Shown here piece by piece: positions 1-6,647 of a DNA stretch of 11,778 nucleotides. Source of the DNA: an uncultured Clostridia bacterium (GTDB lineage: Bacteria; Bacillota; Clostridia; Acetivibrionales; CALMWN01); NCBI GenBank assembly GCA_937873555.1, contig CALMWN010000523.1, forward strand, positions 1 through 11,778, read 5' to 3'. The position numbers and the translations under genes are program-made. Below the pieces are notes generated by a model, which did not search any database, was not told the origin of the DNA, and saw nothing but the letters and a program-made list of their open reading frames with translations. Position 1 is the stretch's first letter, and every line of letters starts with the position of its first letter.

Positions 1-1
1 A

Positions 2-745
2 GTTAAGACAATTGCAGAGGTGAATTCGGTAACTGCAGCAAGTGCGGAGCATGCATCAGGTTCTCTGGAAATAATAGCCGAGGGGCAGAAAGCGGTTGAC
101 CTTGCAACTGAAGGGATGTCGGAAAACGTGGCTAATTCCAAAGAAGCAAGCTGCTCTGTCGGGGAACTTGGTGAAATGATAGGCAGGGTCGGAAATATCG
201 TGGATGTGATCACATCAATAGCCGGGCAGACAAATCTGCTTGCGTTGAATGCAGCTATAGAGGCGGCAAGAGCAGGAGAAGCCGGCAAAGGCTTTGCCGT
301 AGTCTCGGAGGAGATACGCAAACTGGCGGAAGGGTCTTCCTCAGCCGCTAAGGAAATAGCCCAGATCATCAGGGAAACCACCGAAAAAAGCAACAAGGCT
401 GTAGAAAGCATGAACAGATCGATGCTTGCCGTAGAGGCACAGCAAAATGCAGTAAATGTAACAAAGGAGGCTTTCGGAAAAATCAAGCTTGCTGTGGAAG
501 ACATTGTCAGCCGTACCCGGCAGTCCGCCGAAATGCTTAAGGATGTCGACGCTGTATCAAGGGAGATTGCTCAAAGCACCCAGGACATGGCTGCTGTTGC
601 AGAACAGTCCGCAGCCAGCACACAGGAAATATCAGCATCCAGCCAGCAGCAGCTTGCATCCTTTGAGATGATTTCCAAAGCTGCAAGCGACTTGTCCGGT
701 ATGGCGGAAGAACTGAATGACGAAATCGGCAGATTCAAAATATAA
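2..745 (+). CDS. Methyl-accepting chemotaxis protein, C-terminal signalling domain (5' end outside window)
   Basis: This is the cytoplasmic end of a chemoreceptor, which passes ligand signals to CheA/CheW. The reading frame is open to the left edge, so sensor, membrane and HAMP parts lie outside the window; the GTG at position 20 is an internal valine codon, not the start. The hallmark is the hairpin tip at about residues 64-105 counted from that GTG, containing the near-invariant QTNLLALNAAIEAARAGE and GKGFAVV segments followed by EEIRKLAEGS. On both sides are alanine-, glutamate- and serine-rich heptads of a long antiparallel coiled coil, including a SAASTQEISASSQQQ stretch typical of methylation-helix regions. 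The protein ends in FKI, with no C-terminal NWETF-type CheR/CheB tether. The family is certain; the ligand cannot be inferred because the sensor domain is missing. It is convergent with the M48 protease gene. Confidence 0.96.
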   Translation, partial: VKTIAEVNSVTAASAEHASGSLEIIAEGQKAVDLATEGMSENVANSKEASCSVGELGEMIGRVGNIVDVITSIAGQTNLLALNAAIEAARAGEAGKGFAVVSEEIRKLAEGSSSAAKEIAQIIRETTEKSNKAVESMNRSMLAVEAQQNAVNVTKEAFGKIKLAVEDIVSRTRQSAEMLKDVDAVSREIAQSTQDMAAVAEQSAASTQEISASSQQQLASFEMISKAASDLSGMAEELNDEIGRFKI

Positions 746-787
746 ATTGCAGGGAGCAATTCTCCCATCATTCCATATCTGTTTTCA

Positions 788-828
788 AATTAAATGGGAT
801 GGGTGCACCAGCCTTGTCCCATTTAATT
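788..828. terminator. Inverted repeat between convergent genes, probable bidirectional terminator
   Basis: A perfect 12-bp stem, AATTAAATGGGA (788-799) with TCCCATTTAATT (817-828), encloses a 17-nt loop that itself contains the palindrome GGTGCACC. It lies between the chemoreceptor stop and the protease stop, which run toward each other. Neither side has a real T-run, so the terminator role is inferred from position and symmetry. A smaller hairpin, GGGAG-CAATT-CTCCC (752-766), lies directly after the chemoreceptor stop. Confidence 0.55.
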
Positions 829-929
829 CCCTGACAGCATAAACTCCTTAAAGTGCTCGATAAAATCTTCCGGACCTTCCTTCAGGTAAATAAAATTAAA
901 AGACCTCATTTGTATATTCACGGGTATTT

Positions 930-2246
930 TTATTTCACGATGTATTGCCCGTATTTTAAAGGCAAATTTACTTCCCACGGTTTGTATGTATTGGCAAAGT
1001 CCACCCTTTCCTTTAAGGTCGGGTGGTCGTATACCCACAGCCGGTAAATGGCACCAGGTTTAGGAAGCGTCAGGCTTTCCCAGTGCAATTTGACCATTGA
1101 GGAAGCGGCAGCTTTATTATCGTGCGTAATCTCAAGCCCAAACCTGTCCGCCTCCTTTTCAATATATCTGGAATATGCATTTTCAGCAGGAGCTGCAATG
1201 AATAAAAGCACATTGATCACAAGTATCAGCAAAGGCAGAGATGCTGCATCATAAAGCCTGTCAAAACCGAAAGCGCTTCCCGACTTTTCCAATATCCACA
1301 CTGAGCACCGGTCGGCAAGAAAAAAGATCGCTATGCATAGCAGTCCCCCAAGCGCTACAGACTTCCAGATATGGCCAAGTATGTAATGTCCCATCTCATG
1401 TGCTACAACACTCAACGTCTCTGTCTCACTAAGCTTGTCAATTGTGGTATCCCAAAGGACTATCCTTTTTGTGTTGAACACTCCGGTCATATAAGCATTC
1501 ATTTGATTGGTGTCAACGCTCTTGTCCACCTGGAATACATCACAATCTCCAATGGTTGTCCTTGCCAGCAGGCTGTGTATTTTGGCATCCAGTTCCCTGT
1601 TCTGTACAGTTTCATATTTATTGTATAGCGGGTCTATGAAAACCGGAGTTATAAAGGTTATGAATGTAAGTACCGGAAATGACAGCATTCCCATATACAG
1701 CCACCAACTGCGCGGGAATCTTTTAATCAACAAATAAGGAACCCAGATGAATGCAGCCCCGGAAACCGTATATATGGCCAGGCTTTTCAGAGAATCTCCG
1801 AGCCACTTACCTAATGTTTGGTTCGAAAGCCCGTAACCATGGAGTCTTATGTACCCGCTGTAAAAATTAAGGGGGAAATTCAATGTATAATTTATCAAAG
1901 TATAAACAACAAAAAACAGTGCCGGTATGATAATCATGTTGCTGCTTCTTGCCCGTGCCCAATTCCTTATTCCTGCGGAAAATCCCGAAAACAGAAACAG
2001 CGCAGGAAGTAAAAATCCGGATAGTATGCGGATTATCCAAACCGCTACCTTGTTTTTCTGAAATTGTATGGCTTTTTCAGATATCACCGGTACCGGGACG
2101 GAATTATTGTCCTGTGTCTGGATGGAGGTTGAACTGCCGGCTCTTAAAGAAGCAATATTATTTTTTTCAGTTACAACCACACTTAAAATGAAAATCAGCA
2201 TAATAGCACAGAATACTATTATTACCCGGTACAGCTCCTTTTTCAT
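930..2246 (-). CDS. M48 family (Ste24/CAAX-protease-like) membrane zinc metalloprotease
   Basis: The protein has 438 residues and is predicted to be an integral-membrane zinc endopeptidase. The zinc site is visible: HEMGH at residues 283-287 gives the two histidines and catalytic glutamate, and EKEAD at 363-367 supplies the third ligand (Glu363), matching the EFQAD-type motif of Ste24 proteases. The NAYMTG segment (250-255) and the DHP...ERVDFA tail (about 407-418) are also typical of the family. Hydrophobic segments lie near 8-25, 69-92, 104-123, 155-174, 184-205, 296-311 and 337-352. A GGGAGG ribosome binding site nine bases before the ATG supports the start. Bacteria lack prenylated CAAX proteins as far as is known, so a role in membrane-protein quality control is more likely, though the substrate is unknown. 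The gene is downstream of the MATE gene on the same strand, but the palindromic element lies between them, so it may have its own promoter. Confidence 0.93.
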   Translation of the reverse strand: MKKELYRVIIVFCAIMLIFILSVVVTEKNNIASLRAGSSTSIQTQDNNSVPVPVISEKAIQFQKNKVAVWIIRILSGFLLPALFLFSGFSAGIRNWARARSSNMIIIPALFFVVYTLINYTLNFPLNFYSGYIRLHGYGLSNQTLGKWLGDSLKSLAIYTVSGAAFIWVPYLLIKRFPRSWWLYMGMLSFPVLTFITFITPVFIDPLYNKYETVQNRELDAKIHSLLARTTIGDCDVFQVDKSVDTNQMNAYMTGVFNTKRIVLWDTTIDKLSETETLSVVAHEMGHYILGHIWKSVALGGLLCIAIFFLADRCSVWILEKSGSAFGFDRLYDAASLPLLILVINVLLFIAAPAENAYSRYIEKEADRFGLEITHDNKAAASSMVKLHWESLTLPKPGAIYRLWVYDHPTLKERVDFANTYKPWEVNLPLKYGQYIVK

Positions 2247-2297
2247 TATTACCTGCCTCCCTTTTGCACCTTTCTATTTTAACCTTTATTTTTACCT

Positions 2298-2358
2298 ATA
2301 TATTTTACGATAAACACATTACAATCTTAATTTTAATATCGTAAAATATATTCCTTGA
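2298..2358. repeat. Palindromic intergenic element, copy 1
   Basis: Perfect 14-bp inverted arms, ATATATTTTACGAT (2298-2311) and ATCGTAAAATATAT (2338-2351), flank a 26-nt spacer, followed by CCTTGA. The whole unit recurs at 4129-4189 with 58 of 61 positions identical. It lies between the MATE stop and the protease start. Read on the minus strand, the element also contains weak promoter-like pairs such as TTTACG-16-TGTAAT and TTGTAA-16-TATATA, so it may drive the protease gene. It could be a small mobile repeat, a paired-operator promoter or an RNA hairpin; sequence alone does not decide. Confidence 0.8.
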
Positions 2359-2379
2359 GGTGGCACTATTACTGTTGTC

Positions 2380-3762
2380 TCATGCCGATTCATTGCGGTT
2401 CCGGATAACGACATTTTCCTTCCATTTCCCGCGCTGAAGGCGTGTATAGAATAAAATACCACGCACCACCCAATCAACGTAGGAGCCAAGCCACACACCT
2501 ACAATTCCCATCTTGAGAGTAGCACCAAGGACGTATCCCATTACTATCCTGAACGCCCACATGCCGAATATGGATACCTTCATGGTGTACTTAGCGTCCC
2601 CTGCCGCCTTCAAGCCTGCAGGAAGAATAAATGAGAAGGCGTGAATAGTAATCATTGCAACCACATGCATTTTTATAAGAACCGAGGAGATTTCCACCAC
2701 TTCCCTGCTGTCAGTGAATGCTGAAGCAAGCGGATGGGAAAGCGGGAAAACAAAAAAGCCTATACAAAGCAGGCAGAATGAAGATGCTTTAACAATATAC
2801 AGCATGGTGCTTTTTGCTTCATCGCTTTCATGTCTGCCCATATACTGTCCTACAAGTATGGTGGCAGTGACATTGAGCGCATCCGAAGGAATGCTGATAA
2901 GTCCGGCAATAGAATTGACAACATAATTTGCAGCAGTGGATGCGGTTCCCATTCCTACAATAAAAATCTGTGTTATCAGCTTTCCGGCATTGAAGAGCAA
3001 TGACTCGACACTGGCGGGAAACCCTATTCCGTATATGGACCTTAGAAGCTCGATATCAAACCTGAAATCCCTTCTTATCTCCAGCTTCAACTGATTTGTG
3101 CCTCTCATCAGGACATACAATACCATCCCCGCACCGAAGGCCCGTGCCAGGGCAATACCGAGTGCAGCACCCCTTATTCCATATCCGGGAAATCCAATCT
3201 GAAAGTGGGCACTTCTTATGTTCAAGCCATATATCAATAAGTAACTGGAGATTACATTGATGAAATTCATCATTATATTGACCTGCATGGGTGTTTTGGT
3301 ATTTCCAACCCCTCTTAAAACACCACAGGCAATGGAAGTAAGTGCTATCAGAGGATATGTAAGGAGAGTTATGTCCAGATAGACAAACAAATTGCTCAAA
3401 ACCTCCGGATCAGCAGAGCCGTATAATGTTCTTACAAGCACATTCCTGGAAAGATAAATGACAATTGTCACTGCCAAAGCCAGTATCTCTCCGGAAAATA
3501 CAGCGTGTCTGGCAGCTTCATTACAGGATTTTGCATCACTCCCTCCGGCATAGTGGGCTATTACGACCGACCCGCCCACAGCCAGTGCCGAAAACAGTGC
3601 GATGAAAATACTGTTTACGGCGTCGACCATACCAATGGCGGAAACCGCTTCCTTTCCCAGCCGCCCCGCCATTATGGCATTCATGACTCCCATAATCTTG
3701 ACAAAAGCCTGTTCTGCAACTATAGGACCGGCAAGTCTGACAACGTCTTTGCGAAGTATCAT
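2380..3762 (-). CDS. MATE family multidrug/cation antiporter
   Basis: This is a 460-residue inner-membrane exporter of the MATE (NorM/DinF-like) superfamily, which uses Na+ or H+ gradients to expel cationic or aromatic compounds. The length and the twelve or so hydrophobic segments in two similar halves fit the family. The N-terminal half reads LAGPIVAEQAFVKIMGVMNAIMAGRLG, with the conserved short GRLG turn; the second half opens with GIGFPASVESLLFNAGKLI and continues with IVGMGTASTAANYVVNSIAGL. The ATG at 3762 is preferred over the in-frame TTG at 3765 because the AAGGAG site is eight bases from the ATG and only five from the TTG. The gene has a strong promoter of its own (3813-3841). The transported substrate cannot be told from sequence. 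Confidence 0.95.
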   Translation of the reverse strand: MILRKDVVRLAGPIVAEQAFVKIMGVMNAIMAGRLGKEAVSAIGMVDAVNSIFIALFSALAVGGSVVIAHYAGGSDAKSCNEAARHAVFSGEILALAVTIVIYLSRNVLVRTLYGSADPEVLSNLFVYLDITLLTYPLIALTSIACGVLRGVGNTKTPMQVNIMMNFINVISSYLLIYGLNIRSAHFQIGFPGYGIRGAALGIALARAFGAGMVLYVLMRGTNQLKLEIRRDFRFDIELLRSIYGIGFPASVESLLFNAGKLITQIFIVGMGTASTAANYVVNSIAGLISIPSDALNVTATILVGQYMGRHESDEAKSTMLYIVKASSFCLLCIGFFVFPLSHPLASAFTDSREVVEISSVLIKMHVVAMITIHAFSFILPAGLKAAGDAKYTMKVSIFGMWAFRIVMGYVLGATLKMGIVGVWLGSYVDWVVRGILFYTRLQRGKWKENVVIRNRNESA

Positions 3763-3770
3763 CAATGTTG

Positions 3771-3776
3771 CTCCTT
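3771..3776 (-). promoter_or_regulatory. Ribosome binding site of the MATE gene, decides the start
   Basis: AAGGAG on the minus strand sits eight bases upstream of the ATG at 3762 and five bases upstream of the in-frame TTG at 3765. The spacing favours the ATG. Confidence 0.8.
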
Positions 3777-3812
3777 AATGTACATATAGAGTTTTTTGTA
3801 CCGTCAAATTTT

Positions 3813-3841
3813 ATTATACGCATCAACAGAAATAATTTCAA
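3813..3841 (-). promoter_or_regulatory. SigA-type promoter of the MATE gene
   Basis: On the minus strand TTGAAA (3841-3836) is followed by 17 bp and a perfect TATAAT (3818-3813). Transcription would start near 3806, giving a leader of about 44 nt before the ATG. Only five base pairs separate this -35 box from that of an oppositely directed promoter at 3847. Confidence 0.8.
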
Positions 3842-3846
3842 ATCGC

Positions 3847-3874
3847 TTTACAGGGTAGGATAATATTTTATAAC
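3847..3874 (+). promoter_or_regulatory. Candidate divergent promoter
   Basis: TTTACA (3847-3852), a 16-bp spacer and TATAAC (3869-3874) form a fair housekeeping promoter pointing right, with a start near 3881. It is back to back with the MATE promoter, so one bound regulator could control both. The next thing downstream is a strong terminator rather than a gene. Confidence 0.5.
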
Positions 3875-3880
3875 CAACAT

Positions 3881-3938
3881 GCAACTTATGCACGAATGTT
3901 CCAGGCTGCTGTCAGAGTATCTGCCGGCAGCCTTTTTG
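3881..3938 (+). ncRNA. Possible short terminated RNA of about 57 nt
   Basis: The interval runs from the predicted start of the 3847 promoter to the T-run of the terminator at 3903-3937 and has no credible coding capacity: the ATG at 3879 opens a 36-codon frame with no ribosome binding site. The RNA would have a short 5' region and a terminator stem. It could be a small RNA, or an attenuated leader for transcription continuing toward the lipoprotein gene. The boundaries are predicted, and no known RNA family is recognised. Confidence 0.3.
3903..3937 (+). terminator. Strong rho-independent terminator without an upstream gene
   Basis: The stem AGGCTGC (3903-3909) pairs with GCAGCCT (3927-3933), an inner CAGA-GTA-TCTG hairpin extends it, and five T residues follow (3933-3937). 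The T-run is on the + strand only, so it stops rightward transcription. Since the MATE gene to the left runs leftward, the only source of such a transcript would be the promoter at 3847-3874 or antisense read-through. Confidence 0.75.
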
Positions 3939-3985
3939 TCCCGGCCGGGTATGTCATTTTTGCAGCATTCATTATTTCCATCGAT

Positions 3986-4014
3986 TTGACATATATGGGA
4001 ATTGATTGTAAAAT
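3986..4014 (+). promoter_or_regulatory. Near-consensus SigA promoter upstream of the sugar-binding lipoprotein gene
   Basis: A perfect TTGACA (3986-3991), a 17-bp spacer and TAAAAT (4009-4014) make this the best promoter match in the window. Transcription would begin near 4021, so the lipoprotein mRNA would carry a leader of roughly 310 nt that includes the second palindromic element. Confidence 0.75.
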
Positions 4015-4040
4015 ATAAGTGAGATTTCTTCTTTTAAAAT

Positions 4041-4052
4041 TGAAACGATTCA
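4041..4052. promoter_or_regulatory. LacI-family-type operator-like palindrome
   Basis: TGAAACGATTCA has a central CG and ten of twelve bases in dyad symmetry, the pattern of LacI-family operators. It begins about 20 bp after the predicted transcription start, where a bound repressor could block elongation. The half-site spacing (TG-3-CG-3-CA) is two bases shorter than the canonical CcpA cre site, so a local sugar repressor is the better guess. No regulator gene is in the window. Confidence 0.4.
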
Positions 4053-4128
4053 TATCACATATCACCATGAGCTACTGTATTTTCGCAGCTTTGGTAACTC
4101 AATTATGGAAATTAATCTTTATCCTTCA

Positions 4129-4189
4129 ATATATTTTACGATAAACACACTACAATCTTAATTTTAATATTGTAAAATATATACCTTGA
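4129..4189. repeat. Palindromic intergenic element, copy 2
   Basis: This is the second copy of the element at 2298-2358. The left arm is the identical 14-mer (4129-4142). The right arm (4169-4182) has one change, C to T at 4171, which in a rightward RNA still pairs as G-U. Three substitutions separate the copies over 61 bp, and weaker similarity (a CTTTAT-rich run) extends about 15 bp further left. It lies in the predicted leader of the lipoprotein gene. After the element, 4190-4333 holds one further small inverted repeat, CTCTGG/CCAGAG (4229-4264); I recognise no known riboswitch there. Confidence 0.8.
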
Positions 4190-4319
4190 TTCATTTAATG
4201 CATTTGCAAAAGACAAATATATTTTTTCCTCTGGTTTCTATAGCTTCCCGATAAAGTGCCAGAGATGAAACAAAGAATTTACCAGTGAGCTGATAAGATC
4301 ATGAAATTATTATCCAAAC

Positions 4320-4325
4320 AGGAGG
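4320..4325 (+). promoter_or_regulatory. Ribosome binding site of the lipoprotein gene, decides the start
   Basis: AGGAGG lies eight bases before the ATG at 4334. An upstream in-frame ATG at 4301 has no ribosome binding site and would place eleven extra polar residues in front of a complete lipoprotein signal peptide, so it is rejected. Confidence 0.9.
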
Positions 4326-4333
4326 GAAAAGTT

Positions 4334-6025
4334 ATGCAAAGAAGTGTAACTGCCAAGGTTTCAGCCCTTCTCTTAAGCTCGCTTCTTGTGTTGACATCGT
4401 TATCCGGCTGTAACAACACAAACCAGAAAAACGCAGAAACCACTACCAGGGAGAGTACGCAAACTACACAGGCAAAGACAACGCCAAGCGGCCCTGAACC
4501 AATCACACTGCCAATTGCGGCACAACCCATCACTCTAACAATGTTTTGCGGGCTTGATGCCAAGGCTTCGGCAACAATCACCAACCTTAATGAAATGATC
4601 AGCTTCAAGGAGTTTGAAAAAAGAACGGGGATACACATCGACTTCAAGCATCCGACAGCAGGACAGGAAACTCAACAACTGAATCTGACGATTGCCTCAG
4701 GGGATCTTCCCGATATGATGTATACCGGCTGGTCGTCCATTCCCGGAGGTCCGGAAAAAGCTGTCAAGGACGGAGTTATTCAACCTTTGAATGACCTTAT
4801 TGCAAAATACGCACCCAACCTTACGAAACTGCTGAATGATGATCCCCAGTTAAAGAAGGATTCAGTAACCGATGCCGGCACCTTTTATATGATGCCGTTC
4901 ATGCGGTATGAAAAAATAATGAGATTCTTTGACGGATACCAGATAAGGAAGGACTGGCTCGACAAGCTGGGAATGAAGGTTCCGTTAACTGTCGATGAAT
5001 GGTATGCAATGCTCAAGGCCTTCAAGGAAAAGGATCCCAACGGCAATGGAAAGGCCGATGAAATTCCGTTTATCGCACGCGGCGCGGATGGAATCACACC
5101 TTTTGCAACTGCGTGGGGACTTGGTTATGTTGCGTCCGGTGTCAGCGGCAGCGGTTTCTACCTGGAAGGCGGGAAGGTGAAATACGGCCCTGCACAGCCT
5201 CAGTACAAGAACTTTCTGACTACGATGAACAAATGGTATGTTGAAGGTCTGATAGACAAGGATTTCCTGACTACAGATGCAAAGAATTTCGATGCCAAGG
5301 TAATGAACAGTATTGGGGGTGCCTACTACGGAAAGCTCAACGGTGACATGGGCAAGTACATGGGGCTCATGCCTTCAAAAGAACCTAAATTTGACCTTTG
5401 CTCTGCAGTCATCAACGCCCCTGACGGAAAAAGCTACAACTTCAACTCAGGTGCTGCCTCAGCCGTGTCAGGCGATGGGATGGCCATCTCCCCCAAGAGC
5501 AAATACCAGAAGGAAGCCATGAAATGGCTGGATTACTGCTACAGTGAGCCTGGAAGGCTTCTCAACAGCTTCGGTATTGAAGGTGTAACATATACAATGG
5601 TCAACGGGCAGCCCAAATATACCGACCTGATAATGAAGAACCCGCAGGGCCTCTCCTTCGACCAGGCGCTTTCCCACTACTGCCCCGGAAGTATAAAGCC
5701 AAGGATGTACCAGGATCCGAGATACTGGGACCAGGCCATGATTTCCCAGGGTCAGCGGGAAGGAAACAAGTTCCTGATGGATAAGTCAACGCTTGAAAAG
5801 ACACTGCCCACTGCCATCACTCCTACACAGGATGAAGCCAAATCCCTTTCCAGTGTAATAAATGAGCTTTCTACCTATGTCAATGAAATGACCACCAAGT
5901 TTATCATCGGGCAGCAGTCCCTGGACGGCTTCGACAAATTCGTTGAAAATCTCAAGAGCCTGAAGCTCGATGATGCCACCAGTATACAGCAGAAGGCGTA
6001 TGACAGGTATCAGGCACGCAAATAG
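4334..6025 (+). CDS. Extracellular solute-binding lipoprotein, family 1 (LplA/LipO-like sugar ABC importer)
   Basis: The 563-residue protein is the substrate-capturing part of a carbohydrate ABC importer, anchored to the outer face of the membrane. A lipoprotein signal peptide is clear: a short charged start, a hydrophobic run and the lipobox LSGC with the lipidated Cys26, then a threonine/glutamine-rich linker to about residue 55. The mature part follows the LplA/YtcQ pattern, with EFEKRTGIHIDF, IASGDLPDMMY, the KDWLDKLGMKVPLTVDEWY block and a calcium-loop-like DPNGNGKADE at 234-243. Such proteins usually sit beside two permease genes (LplB/YtcP types) and bind oligosaccharides such as aldouronates, but no permease is here, so it must use a distant one or be an orphan. 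The ligand is unknown; the neighbouring mannose genes make mannosides a guess only. Its promoter and a possible operator lie about 300 bp upstream. Confidence 0.94.
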   Translation: MQRSVTAKVSALLLSSLLVLTSLSGCNNTNQKNAETTTRESTQTTQAKTTPSGPEPITLPIAAQPITLTMFCGLDAKASATITNLNEMISFKEFEKRTGIHIDFKHPTAGQETQQLNLTIASGDLPDMMYTGWSSIPGGPEKAVKDGVIQPLNDLIAKYAPNLTKLLNDDPQLKKDSVTDAGTFYMMPFMRYEKIMRFFDGYQIRKDWLDKLGMKVPLTVDEWYAMLKAFKEKDPNGNGKADEIPFIARGADGITPFATAWGLGYVASGVSGSGFYLEGGKVKYGPAQPQYKNFLTTMNKWYVEGLIDKDFLTTDAKNFDAKVMNSIGGAYYGKLNGDMGKYMGLMPSKEPKFDLCSAVINAPDGKSYNFNSGAASAVSGDGMAISPKSKYQKEAMKWLDYCYSEPGRLLNSFGIEGVTYTMVNGQPKYTDLIMKNPQGLSFDQALSHYCPGSIKPRMYQDPRYWDQAMISQGQREGNKFLMDKSTLEKTLPTAITPTQDEAKSLSSVINELSTYVNEMTTKFIIGQQSLDGFDKFVENLKSLKLDDATSIQQKAYDRYQARK

Positions 6026-6035
6026 AAAATTGTAG

Positions 6036-6057
6036 GGAACGACGCCCTCGTCGTTCC
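6036..6057. repeat. Compact GC-rich hairpin after the lipoprotein stop codon
   Basis: GGAACGACG (6036-6044) and CGTCGTTCC (6049-6057) are perfect 9-bp arms around CCCT. The preceding AATTGTAGGGA resembles AATTGCAGGGA directly after the chemoreceptor stop (745-755), also ahead of a hairpin, and recalls the TGTAGGGG-type hairpins I remember as interspersed repeats in clostridial genomes. No T-run follows, so it may be a repeat or mRNA 3'-end stabiliser rather than a terminator. Confidence 0.5.
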
Positions 6058-6110
6058 AAAATAAAAAGAATTGCCTGGCTGCTATGCAGCCAGGCAATTC
6101 TTTTTATTTT
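6058..6110. terminator. Perfect 25-bp bidirectional rho-independent terminator
   Basis: The arms 6058-6082 and 6086-6110 are exact reverse complements around a TAT loop. The core GAATTGCCTGGCTGC is flanked by A-rich DNA on the left and T-rich DNA on the right, which gives a T-run in either direction. It separates the rightward lipoprotein gene from the leftward sugar operon. The stop codon of the dehydrogenase remnant (6109-6111) falls in its outer edge. Confidence 0.95.
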
Positions 6111-6647
6111 ATTCCCATATATCGTCCATAGGGAGCTTCAACTCCAGACTCATCATCTGTAGATTTTCTACAACCTCCTGTTTGTGGATTCCGTGGGTGG
6201 CAGTGCTCCCCAGCGGAAGGATTGCTCCCTTTTGTTCAAAATAAGCTTTTGGATCGTTGATAAAGCGCCCTTCAGAATCCACAGCCCAACCATCCGGCAT
6301 GCTTTTTCCCTCCCACTGCAGTGCATGCAGCTTATTGGCAATTACCATGGTCGGTGCCATATCAAAAACAAAGGGCCCGTGACTTTTCCCTGGCGCTGCA
6401 AATGCCATGACGTTATTTCCTATCAGGCGTTCTACTCCACCTGGGCCTGTTACTGTCGTACCTCCGGTTGAATAGAAAATTCCAATCATATCTTGTTTTG
6501 CCGCCATCAGCACATAATATGCTCCCGCACCGCAGTGATTACTGTTGCATACAGTCACCCAGCCCGTGCCGTTCTCTGCTGCCATGGCTATTGCGGTGCT
6601 CATTGCATTGTGGCTTGTCACAAACCCAAGTCCGTTATCACCGTCAT
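6109..6647 (-). pseudogene. Decayed malate/L-lactate dehydrogenase 2 family gene (Ldh_2)
   Basis: The surviving frame matches the middle of the Ldh_2 family of NAD(P)-dependent 2-hydroxyacid dehydrogenases: DGDNGLGFVTS, GWVTVCNSNHCGAGAYYVLMA, GGVERLIGNNVMAFAAPG, FDMAPTMVIANK, MPDGWAVDSEGR and LPLG...HK follow the family order. About 180 residues remain of the usual 330-360. The N-terminal part of roughly 80-100 residues is gone, and homology stops at HK, where members continue GYGL, leaving an unrelated 23-residue tail. A good AGGAG (6655-6659) lies seven bases from an ATG at 6645-6647, but that ATG is out of frame by one base and reaches a TGA after nine codons. The TGA overlaps a GTG (6619-6621) that opens the homologous frame. 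The gene is last in the isomerase-kinase operon and very unlikely to encode an active enzyme. Confidence 0.85.

Noticed and set aside
823..1038. A 71-codon leftward frame overlapping the end of the protease gene, with a natural-looking tail (KEGPEDFIEHFKEFMLSGN)
   Set aside because: It overlaps the conserved C-terminus of the protease in another frame, its only plausible internal start (ATG at 909) has no ribosome binding site, and its stop lies in the terminator stem. At most a gene remnant of about 28 codons.
3940..3949. Perfect palindrome CCCGGCCGGG
   Set aside because: Ten base pairs without a spacer cannot form a useful hairpin, and no partner site is seen nearby; probably chance.
3879..3989. 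A 36-codon rightward frame that could be a leader peptide before the terminator
   Set aside because: There is no Shine-Dalgarno sequence, the ATG coincides with the predicted transcript start, and no run of one amino acid suggests attenuation.
3886..4068. A 60-codon leftward frame in the gap between the MATE and lipoprotein genes
   Set aside because: It runs through the orphan terminator and antisense to the best promoter, shows no family resemblance and has no good ribosome binding site.
4301..4333. Upstream in-frame ATG as start of the lipoprotein
   Set aside because: No ribosome binding site, and it would bury the signal peptide behind eleven polar residues; AGGAGG is correctly spaced for the ATG at 4334.
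4190..4333. Possible riboswitch before the lipoprotein gene
   Set aside because: I compared it by eye with SAM, glycine, cobalamin, fluoride, PreQ1, guanidine and cyclic-di-GMP conserved cores and none is present; only small inverted repeats remain.
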